This document shows positions 28,801 to 35,695 of a DNA stretch of 35,695 nucleotides, piece by piece. Below the pieces are notes generated by a model. The model saw only the letters and a program-made list of their open reading frames with translations, was not told where the DNA came from and made no database searches. The DNA lies in assembly GCA_001970955.1 (NCBI GenBank), contig MPUH01000768.1, forward strand, positions 1-35,695, read 5' to 3'. The position numbers were made by a program, and so were the translations under genes. Source of the stretch: Stentor coeruleus. Taxonomy: Eukaryota > Ciliophora > Heterotrichea > Heterotrichida > Stentoridae. How positions within the stretch are numbered: position 1 is the first letter of the stretch; every line of letters begins with the position of its first letter.

Positions 28801-31800
28801 ATCTTTATGGAACTTCGTGTGTAGCAAACTGTGCTGCAGATATAACAATTCTTCAAGGAACCACTTGCTTATCTTGTACAAGCCCTTGCTTAACATGCTC
28901 AGGCTCAGTGACAACATGCGTTATTTGCATATCTGGGTATTCATTATTTGGAAGTGAATGCTTGGATAAATGTCCTGATGGCTATGAACCTAGGCTAGGT
29001 GTATGCGAGCCATATTGCCACGAAGGATGCACATCAACTATGCTTTATAACTTGGAATGTGATATTTTTTGCAATAATGATGCTTGCTTATGGGACAATA
29101 CGCTATGCTTAGAATCTTCAACTTGTGTTGCTGGCGAGTATCAATCTGGATCTGAGTGCTTGACATGTGTATCTCCATGTAATACCTGCGCCTCAATTGA
29201 TTATTGTACATCTTGTGTTGTGGACACAAATGGCGTATCAATGCTTCTTTATGATGGTGAATGCTATACATCTTGTCCTCCAGGGACATACAAAAGCGGC
29301 TTATCTTGTTTAGTTTGTGATTCTACATGTTATACATGTACTGGGACTTCTACTTATTGCACATCATGCTCAAGTACTCTCAAACTTTATAATGGTAAAT
29401 GTGTGACTACATGCCCAAGTGGTACTACTATTGAAATATCAAGTACTTGTTATGATTGTGATAATACATGCAAAACATGCTCTGGGTCTATTGATAATTG
29501 CACTGCATGTCCTACTGGAACAGTGCTTAGTAGTGGAGATTGCATTCCTGAATGCCCCAGTGGGTATACAACAACTGATACTTCTAATGGAATCTGCATA
29601 GCTTGCACTGGATGTTTAACTTGCTTAAGTAGCACAACATATTGCACATCATGTGTAAATGGTGAATATTTACATGAAAATCAATGTCTTACTTCTTGTC
29701 CATCAGGATACGCTCCAACAACCTCTTCACCAAATACCTGCAGCAAATGTAGTAGTAACTGTGCAGAATGTAAAGACACTATATCATATTGTATAGCTTG
29801 TGTCGAAGGTCTAAGCTTAAGTTCATCTCATCAATGTCAAGTAGCAGCCACTTGTCCAGATGGCCAAACTACAACTCCTGAAGCTTTAACAGTATGCTCT
29901 AAATGCACATCACCATGTAAAACTTGCCAAGATTCTCAAACTTATTGTACGTCATGCAATTCTGATTATTATTTGACAACTTCTAATACTTGTATACTAT
30001 GTGACAATAAATGCTTAACATGTGAGACTTCGGCAGCATATTGTACATCATGTGTTGATGGCAAATATGTTACTACTAGTAATACATGCCAAGATTGTAC
30101 TGTTTCTTGTGCAACCTGTGTGGGTTTATCAACAACATGCACTTCGTGTCCATCTGGACTTTTTTTGGAAAACTCATTGTGCTTAGAATGTGATAATAAT
30201 TGTAAAGACTGTGAAACGAGTGCAGCTAACTGTATCTCTTGCGAGGTTGGATATTATTTGATAGGGAATAAATGCTATCAGTGCAATTCTAATTGTTATA
30301 CTTGCGTGGATTCGGCTACAAAATGCTCATCGTGTGTTCCTGGAAAATATGTTAATTCTAACTTTATATGTACTGATTGTGGTTCAGAATGTGCTGAATG
30401 CGAAGGCTCAAGCACTTTATGTACAGCATGCGATTCACCAATGGTTCTGATAAATAATAAATGTGATGTGTGCTTGTCATCTTGTGAAACTTGTGTGGTA
30501 GCCTTTGATTACTGTGCTACTTGCTTGACAGGATTAACACTAATTGATGGAGTATGTAAAGAATGCTCAAATAACTGTTTAACGTGTTCTGGAACTTTTT
30601 CAACATGCCTATCATGTGATGATGGTAGATATTTATCTGGCACAAGCTGTCCTCTTTGTAGTAGTACTTGTAAAACTTGTGAGGTTTTATCAACAAAATG
30701 CACTTCTTGTTATGACGGGAAATCATTAATAAACAATGAATGTGTGACGTGCAACTCGCCATGCATAACGTGCCAAACTGATAAAGATACTTGCACATCT
30801 TGCTCAGATGATAATTATTTAAGTAATAGCAAATGCTATGCATGTGACAGCACTTGCACTAAATGCTTCTCTTCACCTACAACATGCACTGAATGTGTTG
30901 ATGGATATTATGTTACAAGTAACCAATGCAAAAAATGCTCAGACTTATGCGTGACTTGTGAAATCGATTCAACAAAATGCACCTCCTGTATTGAAACTGC
31001 AAAATTAACAAATGGTGTATGCAAATTAGACTGTGAGCCAGGGACTCTACAAATTGGTCTAAGCTGTGAACCATGCTCTCCATCATGCCTAACCTGTTCT
31101 GGAGCAGTTGATATATGTTCATCATGTGCTTCTGGAATTGTTTATCAAAATGATTGTGTAGACTCTTGTCCTGTAGGATACTATGCTACAAATGGAGGCT
31201 GCCAGCCATGTGCCACAATCTGCAAAGAATGTGAAAAAACTTCAACAAGTTGCATAACATGCAATTTGGGATATAGACTCAAAGGAACAACATGTGAATA
31301 TGTTTGTCCTCCTGGACAATTTTCCGATGGCGGAGTATGTCAGCCTTGTGATGAGAAATGCAACACTTGCTATGGGACTTCAATTTTTTGCACAAGCTGT
31401 TCTAATTCAACTGATGTTTTAATGTCAGATGGAGTTTGTGTAGAACCATGTGATTCAGGTTATGTAAGATTAAGCTCATCAGAACCTTGCATACAATGCG
31501 ATAGTACATGCAAAGAATGCATCTTATCAACAAAAAACTGTACCTCATGCTCGACCTCATCAAATTATCTATACCAAGGATCTTGCATTCCAAGCTGTCC
31601 TGATAACATAACAGTTGCAATAGGTAAAAAATGTTTTGACTGTAGCTCAAATTGTGAATATTGTTCGATTTCCCCATATAATTGCACCCAATGCTTCAAC
31701 AATACTTACCTTTATTATACTACATGCACTAAAAACTGTCCAAGCGGATACAAAATAAACGATATTTACTGTGAAAAATGCTATAATCCAAACAACTGCT

Positions 31801-34787
31801 CAGAAATACCCCCTTCAAGTTCGAACTCATCGAATACTACAAACAGCACAATTGTAAATCCAACATTTGATGCCCAGCCAGTACCTTTCCCAATTAGTGG
31901 GATATCATTTGTATCAGCAGGCATTCTTGGTGTAACCAAGATTACAGCGGCAAGTGTTCAATTTGTCCCTTCTACTATAGCTTTATGGGGCGGATTATCT
32001 TTGGTATCATGGGTTTTTGTCACTGCATATATACCTGATCAAGGGACTAATGGGGATTATCGACGATTGACTGAAGTAGATGCTGTGGGTGGGGATATAA
32101 CATTAACTGTAGCATTTTTCTTGTTTATAGGTGCTTTAGTGTTTCATTTTGTTTGTAATATACTGTTTTCTATAACTTATGTAATGAAAGTATATAGAAA
32201 AGACTCAAGCTATATATACTGGAAGAAAAGGCATTCTAAGATCAATTTGATATCCTTAATCTTGACTTTTAATATATCTTTCCATTGCATTAGATTACTT
32301 TTCTGTGGGCTATGCAACTATGATGGGTTTAAAGCTATATATGATAAGAAAAAGAAACTATATAAGCCATTGATAAAATATGGGTATATAAGTTTATTGT
32401 GTACATTTGTCCCGATATTTATAGCGAATTTGCTTGTTCTAAGTGAATTAGACACAGGAAGGTGGCTTTGGATGTTTTCTTTAGACTCATTATTAATAAC
32501 ATTTTTCTTAGCTGTGCTTATATATATTGATATAAGACGTAGAGAAAAAGAGCTTATTTTAGGTGAATTTGAGCGTTTTCCCTTAGAAGGAGAAGATCTT
32601 ATTGGCTCAGCTGAAGGACTTAAAGAACTTATTGATGGCTTTCCAGATATTGATTTTTCTAGAATGATCCCAACTCAATCTTTCAGAAAAAAACTCAGAA
32701 AGTGCATCTCGAAATCAAATCCTGCATCCAGAGTTTCTTCACCAGTCCCTAGCGAGCCCCCTTCATCGGTAAGAGAGCTCAAAAGACGAGGTTCATTTCC
32801 TCTTATGGCCACTGACTTCATAGAAATCAACCCAGAAAGCATCAAGCCTAAAGAAGTAACCCCTCCAGATATAATTGAAGAGCCATTCAATGAAGGATTA
32901 GTCGAAAAATTTGAAGCTCCAGAAGATATAACTATGATTCAAGATGAATCTTTACTTATACATGATGAGCCTGTTATTATATCCGAACCTTCAGCTCCAA
33001 GTGAGCCTAGACCTCCAACACCACCTCCTGAACCTAAAGAATTTGAAATTGCTTTTACTGAGTATAAAGAGTCGATTATAAAGCCTAGTCCACTTATTTA
33101 TATGCCTGTTGATATTGAACCTAGAGCCGAAGAGTTTACTGAAATTGTTGCTTATACTGAAGAAGATGTCCCAAGTGAAGAAGAACAGGTAATACCAAAG
33201 ACTGCTGGGGATGATAAAGTAGAAGAATTTGAAGTAGATCATGAGGTTAATGATCATAAAAGAAGTGAGGCAGATTTATTAAAAGACTCAAGTAGTAAAA
33301 GCATCGAGAACTTTGAAGAGAAAAAAAGTGAAGATATAATTGAGCCTGCTACCCCTGGACAGAAAGATCTTGGGACTATAAGCGAAGAAAAGGACTTAGA
33401 CCTAGAAAAAGCTGTTGCAGACCCATCAGACCCTGAGCTTGTCAAAGTGTTCCATAAAGAAAGTGGGCAAAGGATTACTGTGCGTAAAGGGTTCAAAGGG
33501 GCAAGAATCGTTGATCTTGAAAACAAAATCATAGACACTTTGGCTCCAATAGACACTAACAAATATGAAATCTCAAAAACAATTGTTGACGATAATGATG
33601 TACATTTTGCTACAATGACCGCACGTACAGGGGAGAAAGTTCGAGTTAAAAGATCATTTAAAGGTGCTCGCATTCTAGATTTAGAGAAAAAAGTAGCCCA
33701 TCCAAATGCTTATCTTATAGGCCAGACTATTAAAAATGAAAGCGATTTCCAGTTCAGCAATGCATATCCTGATCCCGAAGATCCTGAAGTAGTAGTGGTC
33801 ATGCATAATGAAACAGGCGAGGATGTAAAAATCCGCAAGACTTTCCATGGGGCGACTGTTGTAGACGAAGCTGGCGAGCCGGTTCCTGATGCTCCAGCAA
33901 TAGACCGAAATGATTATGATATCCCTAAGACTATAGTAGATAAGGAAGATGTGCATTTAGCAACATTAAAGCACAAGATCACAAAGGCTAAAGTGAAAGT
34001 CCGAAGAAATTTCCGAGGCGCAAAAATTATAGATCTTGAAAGAAAAGCTGATATACCAATACGAGCCTTACCTAGTGTTATGAGCGAAAAAAGCGATGAA
34101 CCTGAACCTTTATCTCCTGAACTTAGTCAAGATGATTTGATGGGGAATGAAATGGGATGGATAACTCCATCATACCCAAGGGACATAACTCCTAAGATGC
34201 CAATGACTAAAAAGCCTCCATTAAAACCTATAGCTATAACCCCAAAAAATGATGAAAGTGGATATGACAGGAAAAAACTAGCTAATTTAGCCAATCTGAT
34301 TGATGATTTAGAAGAAGAGTATAAAGAACCACAACAGCCTGAGCCTTTTAGATATGTTTCTGATAGTTCAGATGATGATAAGTCTATGACTTCTATAAAG
34401 CCACAAAGGAAAACTATGTATCACAATGTTGATTTAGATACAGTTTATGCTCCTGAATTCAGAGATGAAGGCTTTGAACAAGAAGGATTCCCTATTGCTG
34501 AGAGGAAAAAAGGTAAGAAGAAAAGGAAAAAGGCTAAAAAAATTCCACCTGCTGACCCAGCTAGAATGAAAGGTCTTGAAGATATTTACTTGCAAAGGCT
34601 TGAAGGGAAGAAAAAACTAGATAAATCTTCGCCTCTGAAGTTCACTGATCAAGCATTTTTTGAACCTGAATGGGAAAGGACTGAGAGTGTTTTTGAGAAT
34701 AAATACATCGATAGAACTTTGCCTAATGCTGGGGAAGAGATAATCAACCCAAGGTTTAAAGTTTCAACTCCAAGAAGAGATTTCTAA
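22863..34787 (+). CDS. Giant cysteine-rich polytopic surface protein, 3974 aa
   Basis: A single uninterrupted frame from ATG to TAA-TAA. Order: signal peptide (1-17); about seven beta-sandwich-like repeats of roughly 130 residues (18-975), Thr/Ser-rich, each with a TYTF...IP...FP pattern; a cysteine-rich region (about 978-2985) of dozens of furin/growth-factor-receptor-like repeats (C..PC.TC......C..C) that includes three LNR/Notch-like modules at 1466, 1759 and 2052; an Asn/Ser/Thr-rich stalk; about five membrane helices (3039-3057, 3080-3108, 3127-3150, 3175-3198, 3202-3224); then a 750-residue cytosolic tail, acidic and Pro-rich, with a four-copy repeat (3527-3730) and a basic KKGKKKRKKAKK patch. 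Ciliates have families of large furin-repeat membrane proteins. This one is probably an adhesion or sensory surface receptor; ligand and signalling are unknown. Confidence 0.93.
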   Translation: MLILLVNFIFLPAIVQSLGSLSLSFTPQYISSQASYTIIFAVGVTTPATSTVKLTFPSEVTIADSSSVACTISSLYNPTSSGVSCSVASKVFTVNGVFGVSGGDDVSSSPMTMTIILPLITNPATTKTTSPVALATYNPSGSLLESTTTSTELAITASPASLTSASISPSSTVIGASTSWVFSITTSYTIPVGAILQITFPYWNSNIGATSASDLLHVIRITSPSCSATSNMDSPLTGSYSTSTKYLTITGGFTSTKTGTSSFTVSSVYNPPTSDSLLGFIVKVLDSSSYEYLTSSTLSVQVTTANTVDIKSSYIIFGNSTVSTSGYIYVTFVLTNPTYSGVLVDILIPSEFTYDSGMVASGFTNIATTLTYTTVATNTIRITNGFISYAYKTSITIKLDPLTTPSSTKATSTFTITTRSPNANSIDSGSGASVTAKAGTIYQYFSNSLVTASDLTVGATTTYTFDMMLSHIIPSGACLIITFPTEISITDRDSSTSCTSIIAGLDSAAKCQVVSKVLTVIGGFPSGFSPNRISFSIDKVTNPTTTAVSSTFTWKTTTDSTALYTIDQKTSGITFTAVTASLVSASVTPSSLVTGVVTTYTFIVVTKNIIPINGYIKVTFPSCLSISDTTNAASTCTKIQGFTSSTLTCTATSSSLTVNGFSSGSFSAGTLEWSINYTKNPSSTATCSTFQINTYDSSNYSIDQKTSGISVTVTTANTLSSVIITPGSYINGQSCTYTFTIKVTNITPTNAYAIIEAPSQVTLPATPTCAVGSGISTIACSYSSSTSFKAIFTFSTSTIASETSITFTLNSVINPGTTKTSDTFKAYTYTTDGYKIDMKDTGITVATTTAATISTMVIAAADSKIAASTSYTISYLPVNSHPAGTVIFVTIPSEFIIGTLSCTAVTISSSATCLINSRTVTVNSGFPTAVAAASTVSFTLNGFTNPSTMITTSVWTVSSVTSDNYLIDTSTTVKSTFTCDTLCLTCSGLPSTCISCDTSGAYPYLYSASCHASCLDGYYDDSTTNDKLCEACNSLCKTCSGSAIYCTSCVVGSSYPYLYSNTCNTNCLAGYWGDGTNCYVCTNPCKTCTSSTACATCAVSTITSLQTYLLSTTCYDDCPSAYTEDTSANTCIACTGLCATCSTTASTCTSCVSPYKLQSTSCVSACIGDGTYIDSGTVCSPCISPCYTCTTNTVTCTTCVSGYYLFETSCTQTCPPGYIGLSSKCVACASPCKYCLGSTMVCTACIDTYLLQINTCVLSCSSGYYSDGINCLACNSNCATCSVTSTYCLSCYTPNYLLSNQCVSSCPSGTYVPTTGICLACESPCATCSGSVTNCVTCPTGMLLYSGTCLSSCPSGVSVLVGSTCEACNTKCLTCSGTVDTCTSCSSSLYLQSGSCVDSCSFGYIIIGTECKACNSNCFSCSGTTNYCISCNPGYYLYQNACYNPCPEGYVASLSVCVEITDSGDCNSGCTASILSNNDCDAVCNVDACSYDNGNCNIGAITCGSGYYELNNMCYPCSYPCSNCLVTASTCTGCQEDKDTGDPLYLYNNECYTQCPSKTMLSLPYCIDCDIRCASCALSASTCLTCVSPYLLYNNQCIVSCLDGITVQSGDICIDCSGNCKTCSGTYSTCTSCNSPKVLQGSSCNDYCNSGYYADSSGICQLCVNCKECSGTSTTCTSCNSGYYLYLSKCYSVCPIGTYTSLSTCELCLSNCAICSMAGSCDVCNSGYSLLLTECTEICPENYDSISGICVVSSNSALCSSGCDNTLLSNDKCDILCNYALCNYDELDCSTAGSCSYGKYLDGSTCKDCIYPCKECTSQSSCRACPLSVTTGDLLLLKDSTCIEPSTCTSGYTKIGVFCEKCDSNCAECSGAVDTCVSCEDNIYLYNGECIASCPSLITVIVGTFCVDCNSNCATCTSTVSTCTSCISGKVLQGTSCLDSCNSGYTTTLSFPKTCIACTGDCVTCSQETTSCTSCISGKYLYGTSCVANCAADITILQGTTCLSCTSPCLTCSGSVTTCVICISGYSLFGSECLDKCPDGYEPRLGVCEPYCHEGCTSTMLYNLECDIFCNNDACLWDNTLCLESSTCVAGEYQSGSECLTCVSPCNTCASIDYCTSCVVDTNGVSMLLYDGECYTSCPPGTYKSGLSCLVCDSTCYTCTGTSTYCTSCSSTLKLYNGKCVTTCPSGTTIEISSTCYDCDNTCKTCSGSIDNCTACPTGTVLSSGDCIPECPSGYTTTDTSNGICIACTGCLTCLSSTTYCTSCVNGEYLHENQCLTSCPSGYAPTTSSPNTCSKCSSNCAECKDTISYCIACVEGLSLSSSHQCQVAATCPDGQTTTPEALTVCSKCTSPCKTCQDSQTYCTSCNSDYYLTTSNTCILCDNKCLTCETSAAYCTSCVDGKYVTTSNTCQDCTVSCATCVGLSTTCTSCPSGLFLENSLCLECDNNCKDCETSAANCISCEVGYYLIGNKCYQCNSNCYTCVDSATKCSSCVPGKYVNSNFICTDCGSECAECEGSSTLCTACDSPMVLINNKCDVCLSSCETCVVAFDYCATCLTGLTLIDGVCKECSNNCLTCSGTFSTCLSCDDGRYLSGTSCPLCSSTCKTCEVLSTKCTSCYDGKSLINNECVTCNSPCITCQTDKDTCTSCSDDNYLSNSKCYACDSTCTKCFSSPTTCTECVDGYYVTSNQCKKCSDLCVTCEIDSTKCTSCIETAKLTNGVCKLDCEPGTLQIGLSCEPCSPSCLTCSGAVDICSSCASGIVYQNDCVDSCPVGYYATNGGCQPCATICKECEKTSTSCITCNLGYRLKGTTCEYVCPPGQFSDGGVCQPCDEKCNTCYGTSIFCTSCSNSTDVLMSDGVCVEPCDSGYVRLSSSEPCIQCDSTCKECILSTKNCTSCSTSSNYLYQGSCIPSCPDNITVAIGKKCFDCSSNCEYCSISPYNCTQCFNNTYLYYTTCTKNCPSGYKINDIYCEKCYNPNNCSEIPPSSSNSSNTTNSTIVNPTFDAQPVPFPISGISFVSAGILGVTKITAASVQFVPSTIALWGGLSLVSWVFVTAYIPDQGTNGDYRRLTEVDAVGGDITLTVAFFLFIGALVFHFVCNILFSITYVMKVYRKDSSYIYWKKRHSKINLISLILTFNISFHCIRLLFCGLCNYDGFKAIYDKKKKLYKPLIKYGYISLLCTFVPIFIANLLVLSELDTGRWLWMFSLDSLLITFFLAVLIYIDIRRREKELILGEFERFPLEGEDLIGSAEGLKELIDGFPDIDFSRMIPTQSFRKKLRKCISKSNPASRVSSPVPSEPPSSVRELKRRGSFPLMATDFIEINPESIKPKEVTPPDIIEEPFNEGLVEKFEAPEDITMIQDESLLIHDEPVIISEPSAPSEPRPPTPPPEPKEFEIAFTEYKESIIKPSPLIYMPVDIEPRAEEFTEIVAYTEEDVPSEEEQVIPKTAGDDKVEEFEVDHEVNDHKRSEADLLKDSSSKSIENFEEKKSEDIIEPATPGQKDLGTISEEKDLDLEKAVADPSDPELVKVFHKESGQRITVRKGFKGARIVDLENKIIDTLAPIDTNKYEISKTIVDDNDVHFATMTARTGEKVRVKRSFKGARILDLEKKVAHPNAYLIGQTIKNESDFQFSNAYPDPEDPEVVVVMHNETGEDVKIRKTFHGATVVDEAGEPVPDAPAIDRNDYDIPKTIVDKEDVHLATLKHKITKAKVKVRRNFRGAKIIDLERKADIPIRALPSVMSEKSDEPEPLSPELSQDDLMGNEMGWITPSYPRDITPKMPMTKKPPLKPIAITPKNDESGYDRKKLANLANLIDDLEEEYKEPQQPEPFRYVSDSSDDDKSMTSIKPQRKTMYHNVDLDTVYAPEFRDEGFEQEGFPIAERKKGKKKRKKAKKIPPADPARMKGLEDIYLQRLEGKKKLDKSSPLKFTDQAFFEPEWERTESVFENKYIDRTLPNAGEEIINPRFKVSTPRRDF
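27258..29894 (+). repeat. Higher-order repeat, 3 x 879 nt, each starting with an LNR module
   Basis: LNR-like modules (C...C....LSNNDCDAVCNVDAC and relatives) start at codons 27258, 28137 and 29016, exactly 879 nt (293 residues) apart both times. After each comes a matching series of furin-like repeats, for example a YP/SPC..C segment and a long-insert C..C repeat. The third unit ends near 29894, where shorter repeats of about 36 residues take over. This indicates duplication of an about 0.9-kb block. Confidence 0.85.
33441..34052 (+). repeat. Four-copy tail repeat, F-x-G-A motif, about 58-62 residues
   Basis: In the cytosolic tail (residues 3527-3730) the core (I/V)-(R/K)-(R/K)-x-F-x-GA-x-(I/V)-(I/V/L)-D recurs four times: VRKGFKGARIVDLE, VKRSFKGARILDLE, IRKTFHGATVVDEA and VRRNFRGAKIIDLE. 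Units 1 and 3 also carry a second motif, KTIVDxxDVHxAT, which is degenerate in unit 2. I know no domain with this signature. Confidence 0.8.
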
Positions 34788-35695
34788 TAATTAGAATGAT
34801 TTTTATAATGAGTTTTGAAGTTAAATAGATTTTTTAGATTGCAAAGGGTTTTGATATATAAATGCCTAGGGTAAAAATTCAATATTATTATAGCCACAAA
34901 AAGCATCTTAATACTTTGCTTCTTATAACTTTCCCACGAAAACTGTAAATTGCCATGCTCTTGCATAGATACCTTGAGCAGTTCGGTTTCAGCATATTTC
35001 ACAAATTTTCAACCCTGTCCTGTTTTTTTCGCTTCTCTAAGTATCCATAAGCACTTAACCATATACTCTCTATGAAATTTTATTTTCTCCATTTGGTACA
35101 CATCTATCTCAACAATTATGTCTTCAATTCCTATCATCCAATTACAAGTATTCACTAAATTCTTACTACATTCCTAAGGTTTCACTAAGATTCCTACAAA
35201 CTTTTTATCATGACCTAATGCAGTTATTGCTCTACTTCCAATTTCAGCAGCCAAAATTATGTAATCATCATAACTTGGTTGCATTCTATACGTGACTGGA
35301 AAAAAATTGTATAAAACTGACAGAGCTTTTCTGCATAACTTTCTATTATCCTAATACCTTTAAACCTCTAGGTTAAAAATAACTAAATGCAGCCAATTTC
35401 ATCAAAGAGCATGTAAACTCACTCATTGGTAGAATTACAGCCATTTTATATATAAAAAGATTTTCAAACTGAGATCTTTGATATTTAATATGTATTTTTA
35501 TGGTTGAACTAAAACACCATAAAGTGCAAGTTTATCATCTCATTTTTAGACTAATCTTTTCATAAGTTCAATTATGATCTTGAACAAATTTACAGTAATT
35601 GGAACCTTTCCAGCTGTGACTCCTCTAATTAAGAAGATAAGCTTGTGAGTGTAAGAAGAATTTCATGCTTGATAGATTTTTACTATATAGTCTTA
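34784..35695 (-). pseudogene. Frame-preserved, stop-riddled coding relic, runs off right edge
   Basis: One minus-strand frame from the window edge to about 34784 reads as coherent protein over about 300 codons but has twelve stops, roughly half the random expectation. Open runs of 58, 54 and over 60 codons (35350 downwards) are separated by single stops, TAG at 35174-35176 and TGA at 35009-35011, neither inside a 15/16-nt GT-AG stretch. Recognisable segments include RGVTAGKVPITVNLFK, ILAAEIGSRAITALG and FVKYAETELLKVSMQEHG. DDKLALYGVLVQP (about 35480-35520) and HDKKFVGILVKP (about 35177-35212) look like diverged internal repeats. All stops could come from CAA, CAG or CGA by C-to-T change. A 15-nt GTTTAAAGGTATTAG at 35351-35365 could be an old intron. 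I do not recognise the family. The true 3' end is uncertain; below about 34870 the frame is probably noise. Confidence 0.5.

Noticed and set aside
25293..31677. Numerous minus-strand ORFs of 60-108 codons within the giant gene
   Set aside because: They are antisense shadows created by the low stop density opposite Cys/Ser/Thr-rich repeats.

Overview
The window looks like macronuclear DNA of a heterotrich ciliate, most likely Stentor or a close relative. It is AT-rich. Its genes are interrupted, if at all, by introns of exactly 15 nt (GT...AG), a heterotrich hallmark. Ten of the eleven intact larger genes were checked for their stop and all three stops are used: TGA ends the genes at 3012-3464 and 6669-7460. 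This argues for the standard code, as in Stentor, and against Blepharisma (UGA = Trp). No tRNA, rRNA, CRISPR, bacterial insertion sequence or telomere repeat was seen.

Left third (1-9203): an orphan basic protein (+), a kelch-like protein (-), a second orphan (+), then four minus-strand genes: a 28-residue-repeat LRR protein with an MGC N-terminus, a divergent histone H2A variant with a long acidic tail, a second LRR protein, and a MAP2K-like kinase. Two hidden 15-nt introns matter. One, in frame inside H2A, restores the canonical length of the histone fold. The other joins an upstream exon to the kinase and supplies a MAPK-docking-like motif.

Middle (10426-20545): a 1494-residue secreted or surface protein with REJ/PKD-like features and two 15-nt introns; a long spacer with two hairpin-rich elements; an LC8 dynein light chain; a RAP-domain, probably mitochondrial, RNA-binding protein; and, only 33 nt downstream of it, a PP2C-type phosphatase.

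Right third (20546-35695): a 2.3-kb spacer holding a decayed non-LTR retrotransposon C-terminus (CX2CX8HX4C finger), then one uninterrupted 11.9-kb gene for a 3974-residue membrane protein. This protein has a signal peptide, about seven beta-sandwich-like repeats, a very long cysteine-rich region with three LNR/Notch-like modules spaced exactly 293 residues apart, about five membrane helices, and a 750-residue cytosolic tail with a four-copy repeat I do not recognise. A stop-riddled but frame-preserved coding relic on the minus strand runs off the right edge.

The genes are a mixture of signalling (MAP2K, PP2C, LRR, kelch), chromatin, motility and cell-surface functions. I see no operon-like functional system. 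The most unusual items are the giant surface protein, the hidden introns, the H2A variant, the hairpin element at 16233-16327 and the orientation-independent G/C skew flip in the spacers.
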